From positions 1,644,439 to 1,708,438 of the forward strand of contig NZ_JH470338.1 of the NCBI RefSeq assembly GCF_000239695.1: a stretch of DNA of 64,000 nucleotides, given 5' to 3'. The position numbers were made by a program, and so were the translations under genes. Below are positions 33,964-43,679 of the stretch, piece by piece. Origin of the DNA: Actinomyces graevenitzii C83. Lineage in GTDB: Bacteria; Actinomycetota; Actinomycetes; Actinomycetales; Actinomycetaceae. Under the pieces are notes generated by a model. That model searched no databases. It was not told the DNA's origin and worked only from the letters and a program-made list of their open reading frames with translations. Position 1 is the stretch's first letter, and the number at the start of each line of letters is the position of its first letter.

Positions 33964-36270
33964 ATGGACGCCTCCACGTTGAATCTAGGTGGCGCGCTGG
34001 CTTACGGCGCGGATTACAACCCAGAGCAGTTCGACGACGCCACTTTTGAGCGTGACCTGGAGCTAATGCGCCAAGCCCAGGTGAACATGGTGAGCCTGGG
34101 GATCTTTTCCTGGACGCGGCTAGAACCCAGTGAGGGCAACTACCGCCTGGACTGGCTGGAGCAAATCATTGACCGCCTGTGGCAGGCAGGTATTAGCGTA
34201 GATCTGGCTACCGCCACTGCCTCCCCGCCAGCCTGGTTGGGGCGTCACTACCCTGATACTTTGCCGGTGCGTGCAGATGGCACCGTTTACTCTTGGGGCT
34301 CACGCCAACAGTATTGCCCCAGCTCATACCGGTTTAGAGCGGCCGCTAATGCGCTCACGGCGCGCCTTGTGGAGCATTTTGCCGCCCACCCGGCAGTGGC
34401 GGCCTGGCATGTTTCTAACGAGTACGGCTGCCATATTCGTGAATGTTTCTGCCAGCAGTGCGCGCAGGCTTGGCGCGACTGGCTTAAAAAGCGTTACTGC
34501 TGCCTGGACGCCTTAAACCGGGCTTGGGGAACCAATTTCTGGTCCCAGTTCTACACCGACTGGGAGCAGGTGATTCCTCCGCGTATCACCCCCAGTTTCG
34601 CTAACCCCAATCAGATGCTTGATTGGCGTCGCTTTAGTAACCACACTTTGAAATCCGCTTACCTGTCTGAAGCTGCCCTGATTCGCGCCGGGCTAGCTAA
34701 AGCAGGCCGGGACGTGCCGGTAACCACCAACTTTATGGATGCCTTTGAGGCACTGGATTATTTTGACTGGGCTAAAGACATTGACCTGGTAACTAACGAC
34801 TCCTACCCGGACCCGGCTGATCCGCGTGCTGGCCACCAGCTGGCTTTCACTGGGGATCTGATGCGTGGACTAGGCGATGGGCGCCCCTGGCTGCTTATGG
34901 AGCAGGCACCCGGCGCGGTGCAGTGGCGAGCCCGTAACGCGGTAAAAGCCCCGGGGGAGTACCTGCTTTGGTCCTTGGCTCACGTCGCCCATGGGGCCGA
35001 CGGCGTCATGCAGTTCCAGTGGCGCCAGTCGGTTGCGGGGGCGGAAACTTTCCACGGCGCTATGGTGCCTCACAGTGGCACCCAGTCAATGCAGTGGCGT
35101 CAAACCGTGGAGCTAGGCCAAGTATTAAAGCGCCTAGCGCCAGTGGTAGGTCAGCGCAGCCAAGCCCAGGTGGCCATCATGCTGGACTGGCCCTCAATGT
35201 GGGCCCAAAACGCCGCCATTGGTCCTGATGAGGCCACCCACGGCCTGCAAATTCCGCCGCTAAGCGCCCCCGCTGGCAGCGCCCTACGCGCCGCCCAGGC
35301 TTGGCACGCTAGCTGTTTTGAAGCCGGCTATGCGGTAGACATTGTCCAGGTGGATGCTGACCTGGATGATTACAGCCTGATCGTGGTCCCAGAAATCTTC
35401 ATGACCTACCCCCAGCTAGCCCAGCGGCTAAACCAAGCCGCCAGGGGTGGCGCGCAGGTAGTAATTACCGCCCGTACCGGCGTCGTGGACCAAAGTGGGC
35501 ACGCCGTCGTCGGCGGCTATCTAAGCCAGGGGCCCAGCGCAGACTACCCGACCACCAGTGGCAACCATCTAGCCTGCGCCCACCACGCAACCCCGGAGGA
35601 AGCCCCCGCTACCAGCGTAGCCATGAGCCAGGGTGAGCAAGAAGAAGCCCCCGCCGCAACCATGAGCCTGGCCGAGCTGACCGGCGTGCGGGTACTGGAC
35701 CAAATCCCGGTACTCGCCGCCCCCGTCTCCGCCTGGAACTGGGAAGGCGAGCCTGACTCCTCCCAGCCCCTAGCCCAAGCCGTAGCCAAAGGCCTAAACC
35801 GCAACCTGCAATTCACCCTTGACGCCCACGGCCCCCTGGCGCGGCTACTAGCCCGCAACGAAAACGCCCCGCTGGTGGCTTACGGCTGGAGTGAAAACCT
35901 GGCCATCAACGACGACGTCGAAATCCTGGCCTCCTACGCCAACGGCCGCCTAACCGGGCAAGGTGCCATCACCCGCCGCCCCCAAGGTGCCGGGGCTGCC
36001 TGGTACATCAGCTGCGACCTAACCCCCGCCGCGCGCGCACACCTACTCAAACTGGCTGGCGCCTACGCGCGTCTACGCCCAGTATTTGCCCACCCGCTAC
36101 CGGCCGGGGTTAGCGCCCAACGGCGCGGCAACTGCCTATTCCTGCTTAACTTCGCCGCCACCAGCGCCGAAATAGCCGGCGTGGTGGGCTACGACCTAGT
36201 CGGGGCGAACCAGGTAACCGGACACCTAGTGCTACCCCCACGTAGCGGCGCAGTTATCCAAATGGCCTAA
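33964..36270 (+). CDS. Beta-galactosidase, glycoside hydrolase family 42
   Basis: It cleaves terminal beta-galactosides, likely short oligosaccharides, in the cytoplasm. The 768 residues begin GADYNPEQFDDATFERDLELM, a family hallmark. The acid/base Glu lies in WHVSNEYGCH (near residue 153) and the nucleophile Glu in LLMEQAPGAVQW (near 312). The C4 cluster CFCQQC matches the zinc site of the group. An extra Ala/Ser/Glu-rich segment (about residues 525-560) interrupts the trimerisation domain. AAGGAG lies 9 bp before the ATG. No sugar transporter or LacI regulator is adjacent; the sugar-ABC ATPase gene lies 3 kb away. Confidence 0.93.
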   Translation: MDASTLNLGGALAYGADYNPEQFDDATFERDLELMRQAQVNMVSLGIFSWTRLEPSEGNYRLDWLEQIIDRLWQAGISVDLATATASPPAWLGRHYPDTLPVRADGTVYSWGSRQQYCPSSYRFRAAANALTARLVEHFAAHPAVAAWHVSNEYGCHIRECFCQQCAQAWRDWLKKRYCCLDALNRAWGTNFWSQFYTDWEQVIPPRITPSFANPNQMLDWRRFSNHTLKSAYLSEAALIRAGLAKAGRDVPVTTNFMDAFEALDYFDWAKDIDLVTNDSYPDPADPRAGHQLAFTGDLMRGLGDGRPWLLMEQAPGAVQWRARNAVKAPGEYLLWSLAHVAHGADGVMQFQWRQSVAGAETFHGAMVPHSGTQSMQWRQTVELGQVLKRLAPVVGQRSQAQVAIMLDWPSMWAQNAAIGPDEATHGLQIPPLSAPAGSALRAAQAWHASCFEAGYAVDIVQVDADLDDYSLIVVPEIFMTYPQLAQRLNQAARGGAQVVITARTGVVDQSGHAVVGGYLSQGPSADYPTTSGNHLACAHHATPEEAPATSVAMSQGEQEEAPAATMSLAELTGVRVLDQIPVLAAPVSAWNWEGEPDSSQPLAQAVAKGLNRNLQFTLDAHGPLARLLARNENAPLVAYGWSENLAINDDVEILASYANGRLTGQGAITRRPQGAGAAWYISCDLTPAARAHLLKLAGAYARLRPVFAHPLPAGVSAQRRGNCLFLLNFAATSAEIAGVVGYDLVGANQVTGHLVLPPRSGAVIQMA

Positions 36271-36335
36271 AATCTCTAGCTTTTTAAAGCAAACTTGAGA
36301 CAATAAGAACCTAAATGTCGACAATGGGAGGCATC

Positions 36336-37574
36336 ATGGCTGATAACGCCCCTAACTTCATCCGTCGAAGCGGCTTTATAAGCTCGGTTAAGGCAGACGA
36401 TCAGACCATCGATAAGGCGCTAGCTAACTTAGGTGTGCTGGCGCTACTCGGTGAGCCGGTGCTGCCCCAGCACCGCTCGATCAGCGTACTAGTTAGCGAC
36501 CAAAACCAGGTGGCTACCGTCAAAAATGGCGAGCTAGCCCCCGGCCTAGACCTATCCGACCTGGTCTACAAGCTAGCCACAGAGCTAGAAGCCGATGTAC
36601 TAATCGGCCCGGCCCGCTACGACGCCTCAGCCGGTTCCGACGAGGACTACGAACCCGACTACGCCGCCCTGCGCGTAGCAGTGCTCACCCCGATGAGCCC
36701 CTACACCGTACCGCTACAATCCACCCTGCTAGAGCGCACCCTGGCGGTAGTGAACCTGCCCGAAATTGACCGCCGCCTGGTGCTTTACGCCGGTGATGGG
36801 CTCGAAATCGGTGACCTAGGTTGGGACGAAGAGCAGCTACCGAGCCTAGTGCTGCGCTCCTACAAGGGGGAGCTGAGCCTAGCGGCGATCACCAGTGGGG
36901 ATCTAGACGACGACTCTGAGGTAGTCACTGTCTTGCGCCGTCGTGAATGGATGGTGTGGCCCAAGGGGCGCATCTCCAAGGACCGCAAGGATGAATTAAC
37001 TGCCGCCCTGGCTGCTCCCACCCACGCTGCTGAGCTCAGCCTGGTTACCCCGAATGCTGACGTTGAGGCTTTGGATAAGGCTCTGGCTGCAGACAGCGGC
37101 AATGGTGTCGACGGCGCCGGCCCGGTGCTAGAGGCCCTGGGACTGCCGCAGTGGCTAGGTCCCTGGCTGCGCGGGGAAATCGCCACCAGCGCTGTGGAGG
37201 ATGTAGTAGTGCACGAACCGCGCGGCTTGAGCAACGCGGTGGGCCGCAGTGTTTCCATGATGCTAGACGACTCGGCCGTGTCCGGCCCCAGCTTCTGGCA
37301 GGGCTACACCCGTACCGTCACCGACCAGCCCTGGCTGTTTAGGGCTGCCCACCTGCTAGAGGCAGGTGCCGGTGGGGCGCTAGTGGGCACGGCCCTAACC
37401 CGCCGCCTACGTAAAGGTGGGGGCCTGAGCGGCACCCTGCTAGTTATGGGCGCGGGCCTAGTGGTAGATAGCGCGGCAGAGTTTGCCTTGGCGTCTTGGA
37501 CCCGTGCGCGTGAGCTGCGCCGCCGCGCGGTTGTGGCCGAGCGTGAAGCCCGCCGCGCCGCTGCCGCACAGTAA
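36336..37574 (+). CDS. Uncharacterised protein with C-terminal membrane segments
   Basis: I do not recognise this 412-residue protein. ATG 36336 is chosen because GGGAGG lies 4 bp upstream; an earlier in-frame ATG at 36315 is not needed. Residues 1-270 look globular and acidic (many Asp, Leu, Val). A WLFRAAHLLEAGAGGALVGTAL segment near 335 and GTLLVMGAGLVVDSAAEFALAS near 370 could be two short membrane helices. The tail is Arg/Ala-rich, likely cytoplasmic. A strong terminator follows. It may be lineage-specific. Function is unknown. Confidence 0.8.
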   Translation: MADNAPNFIRRSGFISSVKADDQTIDKALANLGVLALLGEPVLPQHRSISVLVSDQNQVATVKNGELAPGLDLSDLVYKLATELEADVLIGPARYDASAGSDEDYEPDYAALRVAVLTPMSPYTVPLQSTLLERTLAVVNLPEIDRRLVLYAGDGLEIGDLGWDEEQLPSLVLRSYKGELSLAAITSGDLDDDSEVVTVLRRREWMVWPKGRISKDRKDELTAALAAPTHAAELSLVTPNADVEALDKALAADSGNGVDGAGPVLEALGLPQWLGPWLRGEIATSAVEDVVVHEPRGLSNAVGRSVSMMLDDSAVSGPSFWQGYTRTVTDQPWLFRAAHLLEAGAGGALVGTALTRRLRKGGGLSGTLLVMGAGLVVDSAAEFALASWTRARELRRRAVVAEREARRAAAAQ

Positions 37575-37707
37575 AACCTGCTGAGCGCTAATATGCGCTG
37601 AGCGGCGCTGCGCGCGGTAGTGGCCCTGGCTGCGCGCGCTGGCACTGCGCGAGTGGCCTGAAAAGCGCCCTGAGATGCGCTAATACTGGGCGCGATTTAT
37701 AAACTTT

Positions 37708-37741
37708 GGCCGGCTAGTGGTTTTCCACTAGCCGGCCTTGT
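37708..37741. terminator. Perfect 13-bp hairpin terminator
   Basis: GGCCGGCTAGTGG pairs with 37725-37737 around a TTTT loop, followed by TTGT. It lies between two convergent genes and may serve both. Confidence 0.82.
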
Positions 37742-37796
37742 ATTGGTAGTGCCAGGCAATTTGGTTATGCCCAGCGTGAGCGGTGCCCGTGGTGGT

Positions 37797-37864
37797 GGTG
37801 GCGCCACGGTTTGGCGCCACCAGGCTGCAGCGCCCGTGGCGGTGGCGCCAGGTTTGGCGCCGCC
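37797..37864. repeat. Two tandem GGCGCC-centred hairpins
   Basis: GGTGGCGCCA/TGGCGCCACC (37797-37821) and GGTGGCGCCA/TGGCGCCGCC (37841-37864) are tandem copies with about 44-bp period. They lie just past the stop of the minus-strand DUF4032 gene and may form its 3' end structure. Confidence 0.7.
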
Positions 37865-37870
37865 AGGCGG

Positions 37871-39247
37871 CTACTCGCCCTTGAACTTCAAGTTGGCGGT
37901 AAAGCCCATAGGGTTGACGCTGTACTCCTCCACCGCTTCCTGGTCGCGGGCGGCGAATTCGGCGTCGTCTTCATCGCTGGTGCCCGTGGCGTAGTCGATG
38001 TCATCTAGAACACTGGGACGCAGCTGCTCATTACCGCTGATCACGGCATGTTCGTCGGGGCGGTTAGCCAACACATTGGCCACATAGTCAGCTACGGCGT
38101 CCTGCATAGAAACGTCATAACCGGCGGCCTCAGACATATACCAGCGGTGCTCAAGCACCTCGTGGAAGATTTCCGCAGGCTCCAGCTTGCGGCGCATCTC
38201 TACGGGCACAGCCGCAATAGTGGGCTCGAAAACGTCTGCCAACCAGGCGTGGGCAGCGATTTCCAGCGGCTCGTTTTTGCGGTTCCACAGGCTGCGGTAG
38301 GCTTCCAGATCGTTAAGCATCCGTCGGCCCTGGCCCTCTTGTACGTCCAGGCCGGTTAGGCGCATGATCTGGCGGTGGTAGTGTCCGGCGTCAACCACCT
38401 TGGGCTGGATAGACAGGTGGGTGCCGTCCAGGTCCGTGGTCATTGATAGTTCGCCGACGTCGAAACCCAGAGAGTTTAGACGCTCAATACGGTTAGCTAC
38501 ACGCCAACGCTCAGACATGGAGAAAGACTCTGCACCGGTGAGTACGTCCCACATCTCCAGGTAGCGCGTGACAATACGGTCACCGACGTCGATAGTGTCA
38601 ACGTCTTCCTCAAGTAGACCACCAGCCTGCAAGTCCATCAGTTCACCAATGATGTTGGTGCGGGCCAACTCAATGTCATACATACGCTTACCAGAGGTGA
38701 GGCCCTCAGGGTGGAGTTCACCGGTTTCGGCGTCAACTAGGTAGGCTGCGAAAGCCCCGGCGTCGCGCCTAAAGAGCGTGTTGGATAGGGACACGTCTCC
38801 CCAGAAGAAACCCAGCAGATGCAGGCGCACTAGCAGCACCGCGAGTGCGTCAATTAGGCGCGTGGCGGTTTCAGGGCGCATGTACTGGCTAAATAGGGCG
38901 CGGTAAGGCAGCGAGTAAGACAGGTGCTCGGTGATCAGTACCGAGTTGAGCTCTTCGCCATTGGCGTCAACGCGTCCGGTAATAACTGCGATTGGACGCA
39001 CACAGGGTGCCCCTAAACGCAGCAGGTCACGCAGCATTTCGTATTCGCGGTCGGCTACAAAGGAGCTAATTTCCTTAACTGCAATCACATTGGAGTTAAG
39101 GTTTACAAAACGCACGATATGGCGGGAAATACCACGCGGAAGAGCAGCCAGAACCTCTGGTGGCCACTGCTCTAGCGGGATATTCCAAGGTAGGTCGAGG
39201 AGCGCGGGATCCACGCTCATAGATTTGATGTTAATGGCCTGAGCCAT
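37871..39247 (-). CDS. DUF4032 protein with kinase-like fold
   Basis: The protein has 458 residues. The first ~270 resemble the lipopolysaccharide-kinase-like fold. The ATP-lysine-like region is VIAVKEIS, the catalytic-loop-like motif is FFWGDVSLSNTLFRR (near residue 152) and the metal-binding-like segment is YLVDAETGELH. DUF4032 follows in the C-terminal part. I choose ATG 39247 behind GGAAGG, six bases upstream; a GTG two codons earlier is less likely. It lies downstream of the sugar-ABC ATPase gene on the same strand, a pairing seen in many Actinomycetota, but a terminator-like hairpin separates them. Substrate unknown. Confidence 0.8.
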   Translation of the reverse strand: MAQAINIKSMSVDPALLDLPWNIPLEQWPPEVLAALPRGISRHIVRFVNLNSNVIAVKEISSFVADREYEMLRDLLRLGAPCVRPIAVITGRVDANGEELNSVLITEHLSYSLPYRALFSQYMRPETATRLIDALAVLLVRLHLLGFFWGDVSLSNTLFRRDAGAFAAYLVDAETGELHPEGLTSGKRMYDIELARTNIIGELMDLQAGGLLEEDVDTIDVGDRIVTRYLEMWDVLTGAESFSMSERWRVANRIERLNSLGFDVGELSMTTDLDGTHLSIQPKVVDAGHYHRQIMRLTGLDVQEGQGRRMLNDLEAYRSLWNRKNEPLEIAAHAWLADVFEPTIAAVPVEMRRKLEPAEIFHEVLEHRWYMSEAAGYDVSMQDAVADYVANVLANRPDEHAVISGNEQLRPSVLDDIDYATGTSDEDDAEFAARDQEAVEEYSVNPMGFTANLKFKGE

Positions 39248-39270
39248 GATCACCCTTCCACAGATGAATA

Positions 39271-39306
39271 AAGCGGGGTAGCTACCGAGTGGCAGCCACC
39301 CCGCTT
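39271..39306 (-). terminator. Terminator between ugpC-type ATPase and DUF4032 gene
   Basis: AAGCGGGGTAGCTACC and GGCAGCCACCCCGCTT pair over 16 bases with wobbles around GAGT. On the minus strand a T-rich TTATTCATC follows. It may be partial, since the DUF4032 start is only 24 bp on. Confidence 0.75.
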
Positions 39307-39379
39307 AGGTGTGTTAGGTATTTGGCGTCTGCCGCCGCGCTAATGGTAGCGCCGCGTAGTTGCCAAATCCGCTAGGCAC

Positions 39380-40507
39380 TCAGGCCGGCAGACGGTTACC
39401 CGTGGCGGAGGAGAACAGGTGCTCCTGGCCGGGGCGGATGCGCACGTGGATGACCTCGCCGTTGGCGGGGGCGGTGCGCGGAGGTACGCGAACGATCATC
39501 TGGCTGGAGTCCTCGCCACTGCCGAGCTTGTGGGCGGACTTTTCAGCACCCACCAGCTCGCCGTAGACGTAAGCGTCACTGCCCAGTTCCTCCACGAAGG
39601 AGATACGTACCGGGATGGAGTCTGCGTCGCCTTCGCTGACCACGTCGAGGGCTTCGGGACGGAAGCCGATGGTCAGGGTCTTGGCGTCTTCGGCAGCTAG
39701 AGCCTCAAGGGTGACGCGCGGTAGACGAATCTTGGCGCTACCCAGCTTGGCGACGTCGCCGTCGAGGTCGAAAGTACCCAGGTTCATGGCGGGGGAGCCA
39801 ATGAATCCGGCCACGAACTCGTTGGCGGGCTTGTCGTACATTTCGCGCGGAGAGCCTACCTGCTGGAGCAGGCCATCCTTAAGTACGGCGATACGGTCAC
39901 CCATGGTTAGAGCTTCAGTCTGGTCGTGGGTTACGTAGACCGTGGTTACACCCAGCTCACGCTGCAGCGAGGCAATCTGGGTGCGGGTCTGTACGCGTAG
40001 CTTCGCGTCCAGGTTCGACAGCGGTTCATCCATGAGGAATACCTTGGGCTTACGCACAATGGCGCGGCCCATGGCTACACGCTGACGCTGACCACCGGAT
40101 AGAGCCTTGGGCTTGCGCTCCAAGTATTCGGTTAGACCCAGGATCTTGGCTGCCTCTTTAACGCGGCGGTCAATCTCTTCCTTCGGGGTACCTGCGATCT
40201 TAAGCGCAAAACCCATGTTGTCGTGCACCGACATGTGGGGGTAGAGCGCGTAGTTCTGGAACACCATAGCGATGTCGCGGTCCTTGGGCTGGACGTCGGT
40301 GACGTCGCGGTCGCCGATTAGGATGCGGCCAGAGTTCACATCCTCTAGACCTGCGAGCATGCGCAAAGAAGTGGACTTACCGCAGCCAGACGGACCCACA
40401 AGTACCAGGAATTCGCCGTCAGCGATCTCCAAGTTGAGGGCGTCGACAGAGGGGCGGTCGTTACCAGGGTAGATCCTGGTTGCATGGTCAAAAGTTACTG
40501 ATGCCAT
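39380..40507 (-). CDS. ugpC: Sugar ABC transporter ATP-binding protein (MsiK/UgpC type)
   Basis: This is a shared ATPase that energises several carbohydrate importers. Motifs are Walker [11 protein letters not shown], the Q-loop in [10 protein letters not shown], signature [15 protein letters not shown], Walker [17 protein letters not shown] and H-loop VTHDQTEA. The C-terminal ~130 residues form the OB-type regulatory (TOBE) domain. The frame is open 38 codons further, but ATG 40507 has AAGGGAAG close upstream and gives the family N-terminus [11 protein letters not shown] (375 residues). No permease genes lie nearby, as expected for an MsiK-like multitask ATPase. Confidence 0.93.
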   Translation of the reverse strand: MASVTFDHATRIYPGNDRPSVDALNLEIADGEFLVLVGPSGCGKSTSLRMLAGLEDVNSGRILIGDRDVTDVQPKDRDIAMVFQNYALYPHMSVHDNMGFALKIAGTPKEEIDRRVKEAAKILGLTEYLERKPKALSGGQRQRVAMGRAIVRKPKVFLMDEPLSNLDAKLRVQTRTQIASLQRELGVTTVYVTHDQTEALTMGDRIAVLKDGLLQQVGSPREMYDKPANEFVAGFIGSPAMNLGTFDLDGDVAKLGSAKIRLPRVTLEALAAEDAKTLTIGFRPEALDVVSEGDADSIPVRISFVEELGSDAYVYGELVGAEKSAHKLGSGEDSSQMIVRVPPRTAPANGEVIHVRIRPGQEHLFSSATGNRLPA

Positions 40508-40837
40508 GACTTGCTTCCCTTCACCGGCAGGTACGTGCCGGACGATCCGTTGTGAAAGGTGTCCATGCGTGTCCGCACTGACACAAATCTCGTTTTCTTG
40601 CGGTTGAGGTTCATCCCCCAACCATGACCAAGTGTGTCATATGTAATAGCTGCTGGGTAGAGTTTGTTCAGAATTGCAGTTGTTATGTGTCTGTAATCAC
40701 TGAAGTGGTATCGCTGGACTGCTATTTTCACAGGAAACCATTAGCTTCGGGCGCGTAAGCTAGCCCGAGAAGTTAATTTTTAAACTACCGTGAGGTGGCG
40801 CGTCAGCGTCGGCTCCAGATACATGAGGAGTTCCCCA
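40508..40837. promoter_or_regulatory. Divergent promoter region between the sugar ATPase and DsbA-like genes
   Basis: A 330-bp gap with AT-rich parts. A short inverted repeat TCGGGC with GCCCGA lies near 40748-40769. No operator could be assigned and no gene is supported. Confidence 0.4.
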
Positions 40838-41728
40838 GTGGTGTCTTCCAGTAGTGCTCGCGCCGCACGTGAGCGCGCCAAGCAGCTACGCGCAGAGCAA
40901 GAACGCAAAGAGCGTCGTGGCAAAATTGCCCGCCGCACCGTTTTGGGGGTCGGTGGCGTAGCGATCCTAGGCGGGACAGCGGGTCTGGTGTTCTACGGGC
41001 GCTCGCATGAGGGAAGTGGTGGCGCTAAGGGCAAGGCCGCAAGCGCTGGCGACGTCGACTACACCAAGCTCGACGAGACCAGCCTCAAGAGCAAGCTAGC
41101 CAACCGTAAAGGCGTGCCTAAACTCGTACTAGTTGACGGCTCACTGCCCTTCGGTAAGGGTCCGGTGCCGGGCACAATGAACACCGGCACCAAGAACGTA
41201 ATCGAGGTTGTCTTCGACTACGCCTGCTCGCACTGTGCCGAGTTTGAATCTGTGCACGCCGCTGAACTTAAGGGCATTATTGACACCGGCAAGGCCACGG
41301 TAGTGCTGCGCCCCTGCAAGATCCTGGGCTCCGCCTGGTCTGACCTGGCCGACTCCTTCATGGGCACGGTGCTAGACCGCGAGCCCGCCAAGGCTTGGGC
41401 CATGCACACCGCTATCTTTGCGCAGCTAGAAAGCGCCATTAAGAGCGGCGCCCAGCAGTACCCCGGCATTGACGCCATCGTCAGCGCCGCTAACGCCGTG
41501 GGTCTAAAGGCAGACACCATCACTGACGCCACTAACTCGGCCCAGACCAATGCCTATGAAAACTGGACCAAGCTAGGCACCACCAGCTTCACCAACCAGA
41601 ACCTGGCCGGCACCCCCACCATCTTTATCAATGGGGTTAACGCAAACCTGGCCCAGCTGCAAGAGCAGGGGTCGCTGCAAAAGCTGTTGCTGCCCGGAGC
41701 CACAATCACCCCGGCCCCCACCAACTAA
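40838..41728 (+). CDS. Membrane-anchored DsbA-like thioredoxin-fold protein
   Basis: It is probably an extracytoplasmic thiol-disulphide oxidoreductase. The N-terminal ~35 residues are basic and helical, followed by a membrane anchor (RTVLGVGGVAILGGTAGLVFY, in outline). A thioredoxin fold follows with CSHC in FDYACSHCAEFE, the large DsbA-type helical insert and the cis-Pro loop LAGTPTIFING. I choose GTG 40838, seven bases after GAGGAG, over the longer frame from 40790, giving 296 residues. It lies divergent from the sugar ATPase and upstream of gpi with a terminator between. Confidence 0.88.
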   Translation: MVSSSSARAARERAKQLRAEQERKERRGKIARRTVLGVGGVAILGGTAGLVFYGRSHEGSGGAKGKAASAGDVDYTKLDETSLKSKLANRKGVPKLVLVDGSLPFGKGPVPGTMNTGTKNVIEVVFDYACSHCAEFESVHAAELKGIIDTGKATVVLRPCKILGSAWSDLADSFMGTVLDREPAKAWAMHTAIFAQLESAIKSGAQQYPGIDAIVSAANAVGLKADTITDATNSAQTNAYENWTKLGTTSFTNQNLAGTPTIFINGVNANLAQLQEQGSLQKLLLPGATITPAPTN

Positions 41729-41740
41729 GCCGTCACCTGG

Positions 41741-41777
41741 CCGCCGTCCTTATATTTAAGGGCGGCGGTACCTTTTT
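41741..41777 (+). terminator. Terminator after the DsbA-like gene
   Basis: CCGCCGTCCTTA pairs with TAAGGGCGGCGG (one wobble, TATT loop), followed by TACC and TTTTT. Confidence 0.9.
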
Positions 41778-41795
41778 AGTGCTGTCTTAGGCAGG

Positions 41796-41801
41796 TAGAG
41801 T
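41796..41801 (+). promoter_or_regulatory. Minus-10 box for a leaderless gpi message
   Basis: TAGAGT ends seven bases before the base preceding ATG 41809, so the transcript would start at or one base before the start codon. Confidence 0.5.
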
Positions 41802-41808
41802 GAGAACT

Positions 41809-43464
41809 ATGCGTAAACCTGTTGATGCAACCCAGACCCCGGCATGGGGCAAGCTAGAGCAGCTACACAAGGAGCTAGCTCCTAACCTACGTGAGTGGTT
41901 CGCCCAGGACCCAGCCCGCGCCGAGCGCTACACTTACCAGCTGGCTGACCTGCACGTGGACCTGTCTAAGAACCTTATTAACGACGACGTTCTCGCAGCT
42001 CTGCTAGAGCTAGCTGAGCAGGTGGATGTGGCCGAGCGCCGCGAAGCCATGTTCAACGGCGAGCACATCAACATCACTGAAGACCGCGCCGTGCTGCACA
42101 CCGCCCTGCGTCGCGCCGAGGGCGACACCCTAGAGGTCGACGGTCAGAACGTGGTAGCCGACGTACACGCCACCCTAGCCAAGGTTTACGCCTTTGCTGA
42201 AGAGGTTCGCTCTGGCGTTTGGCGCGGCGTCACCGGCAAGCCCATCTCCACCGTAGTGAACATTGGTATTGGTGGCTCTGACCTGGGCCCGGTCATGGTT
42301 TACGAAGCTCTGGCTCCCTACCGTCAGCCCGGCCTGGAGTGCCGCTTCATCTCCAACATTGACCCCACTGACTGCGCCGAGACTGTCGCAGATCTAGACC
42401 CCGAAACCACCCTGTTCATCATTGCCTCTAAGACCTTCACCACCTTGGAGACCTTGACCAACGCCCGCATGGCCCGCGACTGGTTCCTATCCTCCTTAGA
42501 GGCCAAGGGCATCTCCACCGAGGGTGCTATCGCTAAGCACTTCGTGGCCGTCTCTACCGCTCTGGACAAGGTAGCCGAGTTCGGTATTGACCCCAAGAAC
42601 GCTTTCGGTTTCTGGAACTGGGTTGGTGGCCGCTACTCCGTGGACTCCGCCGTGGGTACCGTTCTGGCCGTGGCCGTGGGTCCGGATAACTTTAACCACT
42701 TCCTAGCCGGTTTCCGCGCCGTCGACGAGCACTTCCGCAACACCGAGCCGGCCAAGAACGTGCCGCTGCTAATGGGTCTGCTCAACATCTGGTACGTGAA
42801 CTTCTTCGGTGCCGCCTCCCACGCGGTACTGCCTTACGACCAGCACCTACACCGCTTCGCTGCCTACCTACAGCAGCTAACCATGGAGTCCAACGGTAAG
42901 CGCGTGCGCTGGGACGGTACCCCGGTCACCTCCGCCACCGGCGAGATCTTCTGGGGCGAGCCGGGCACCAACGGTCAGCACGCCTTCTACCAGCTGATCC
43001 ACCAGGGCACCCAGCTGATCCCGGCTGACTTCATCGCCATGGCTAACCCGGCTCACCCGGTGCGCGACGGCGAGCAGGACGTGCACGAGCTGTTCCTGTC
43101 TAACTTCCTGGCTCAGACTGCCGCTCTGGCCTTCGGTAAGACCGAGGCTGAGGTGCGCGCCGAGGGCACCCCCGAGGAGATCGTGCCCGCCCGCATCTTC
43201 CCCGGTAACCGTCCCACCACCTCCATCCTGGGCCCCGAGCTGAGCCCGGCAGTGGTTGGTCAGCTGATTGCCCTCTACGAGCACATCACCTTCGTGCAGG
43301 GCATCGTTTGGGGTATCGACTCCTTCGACCAGTGGGGTGTGGAGCTAGGTAAGAAGCTGGCTCTGCAGATTGCCCCGGCTGTCTCCGGCGACGCCGAAGC
43401 TCTAGCCGCCCAGGACGCCTCCACCCAGGCCCTGATCAAGGCCTACCGCGAGCTGCGTCACTGA
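41809..43464 (+). CDS. gpi: Glucose-6-phosphate isomerase
   Basis: It interconverts glucose-6-phosphate and fructose-6-phosphate. The 551-residue length fits the long bacterial/eukaryotic type. Motifs are [23 protein letters not shown], the family pattern [18 protein letters not shown] in outline and [10 protein letters not shown] use ATG 41809 rather than GTG 41800 because the -10 box fits a leaderless start there. In the first 70 codons six of twelve leucines are CTA. A hairpin terminator follows 15 bp after the stop. Confidence 0.97.
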   Translation: MRKPVDATQTPAWGKLEQLHKELAPNLREWFAQDPARAERYTYQLADLHVDLSKNLINDDVLAALLELAEQVDVAERREAMFNGEHINITEDRAVLHTALRRAEGDTLEVDGQNVVADVHATLAKVYAFAEEVRSGVWRGVTGKPISTVVNIGIGGSDLGPVMVYEALAPYRQPGLECRFISNIDPTDCAETVADLDPETTLFIIASKTFTTLETLTNARMARDWFLSSLEAKGISTEGAIAKHFVAVSTALDKVAEFGIDPKNAFGFWNWVGGRYSVDSAVGTVLAVAVGPDNFNHFLAGFRAVDEHFRNTEPAKNVPLLMGLLNIWYVNFFGAASHAVLPYDQHLHRFAAYLQQLTMESNGKRVRWDGTPVTSATGEIFWGEPGTNGQHAFYQLIHQGTQLIPADFIAMANPAHPVRDGEQDVHELFLSNFLAQTAALAFGKTEAEVRAEGTPEEIVPARIFPGNRPTTSILGPELSPAVVGQLIALYEHITFVQGIVWGIDSFDQWGVELGKKLALQIAPAVSGDAEALAAQDASTQALIKAYRELRH

Positions 43465-43478
43465 GCTTGGCTAGCTGA

Positions 43479-43518
43479 GTTGCTGCGGCTTAAACAGCCG
43501 CAGCGACTAGGTGTTTTA
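43479..43518 (+). terminator. Terminator after gpi
   Basis: GTTGCTGCGGCT pairs with AGCCGCAGCGAC (one wobble) around TAAAC, followed by TAGGTGTTTT. Confidence 0.78.
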
Positions 43519-43598
43519 GCTAGCAAGTCTTAAAAAGCACTTTGGCTAGCCGAGTTTTAAAAGCGCTGTAGCGCCAGAAGCTGTAGCTGCTAAAAGTA

Positions 43599-43627
43599 GT
43601 GGCCGGCCGTCATTGACGGCCGGCCAC
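43599..43627 (-). terminator. Perfect 13-bp hairpin terminator of the tetR gene
   Basis: GTGGCCGGCCGTC and GACGGCCGGCCAC pair perfectly around ATT. On the minus strand TACTTTTAG follows, supporting termination of the TetR message. Confidence 0.8.
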
Positions 43628-43679
43628 GCTGGCTTTGTAAGCGTTTTAGAGATGTTGCAGGGCTGTGTGCTAAGGCGTT

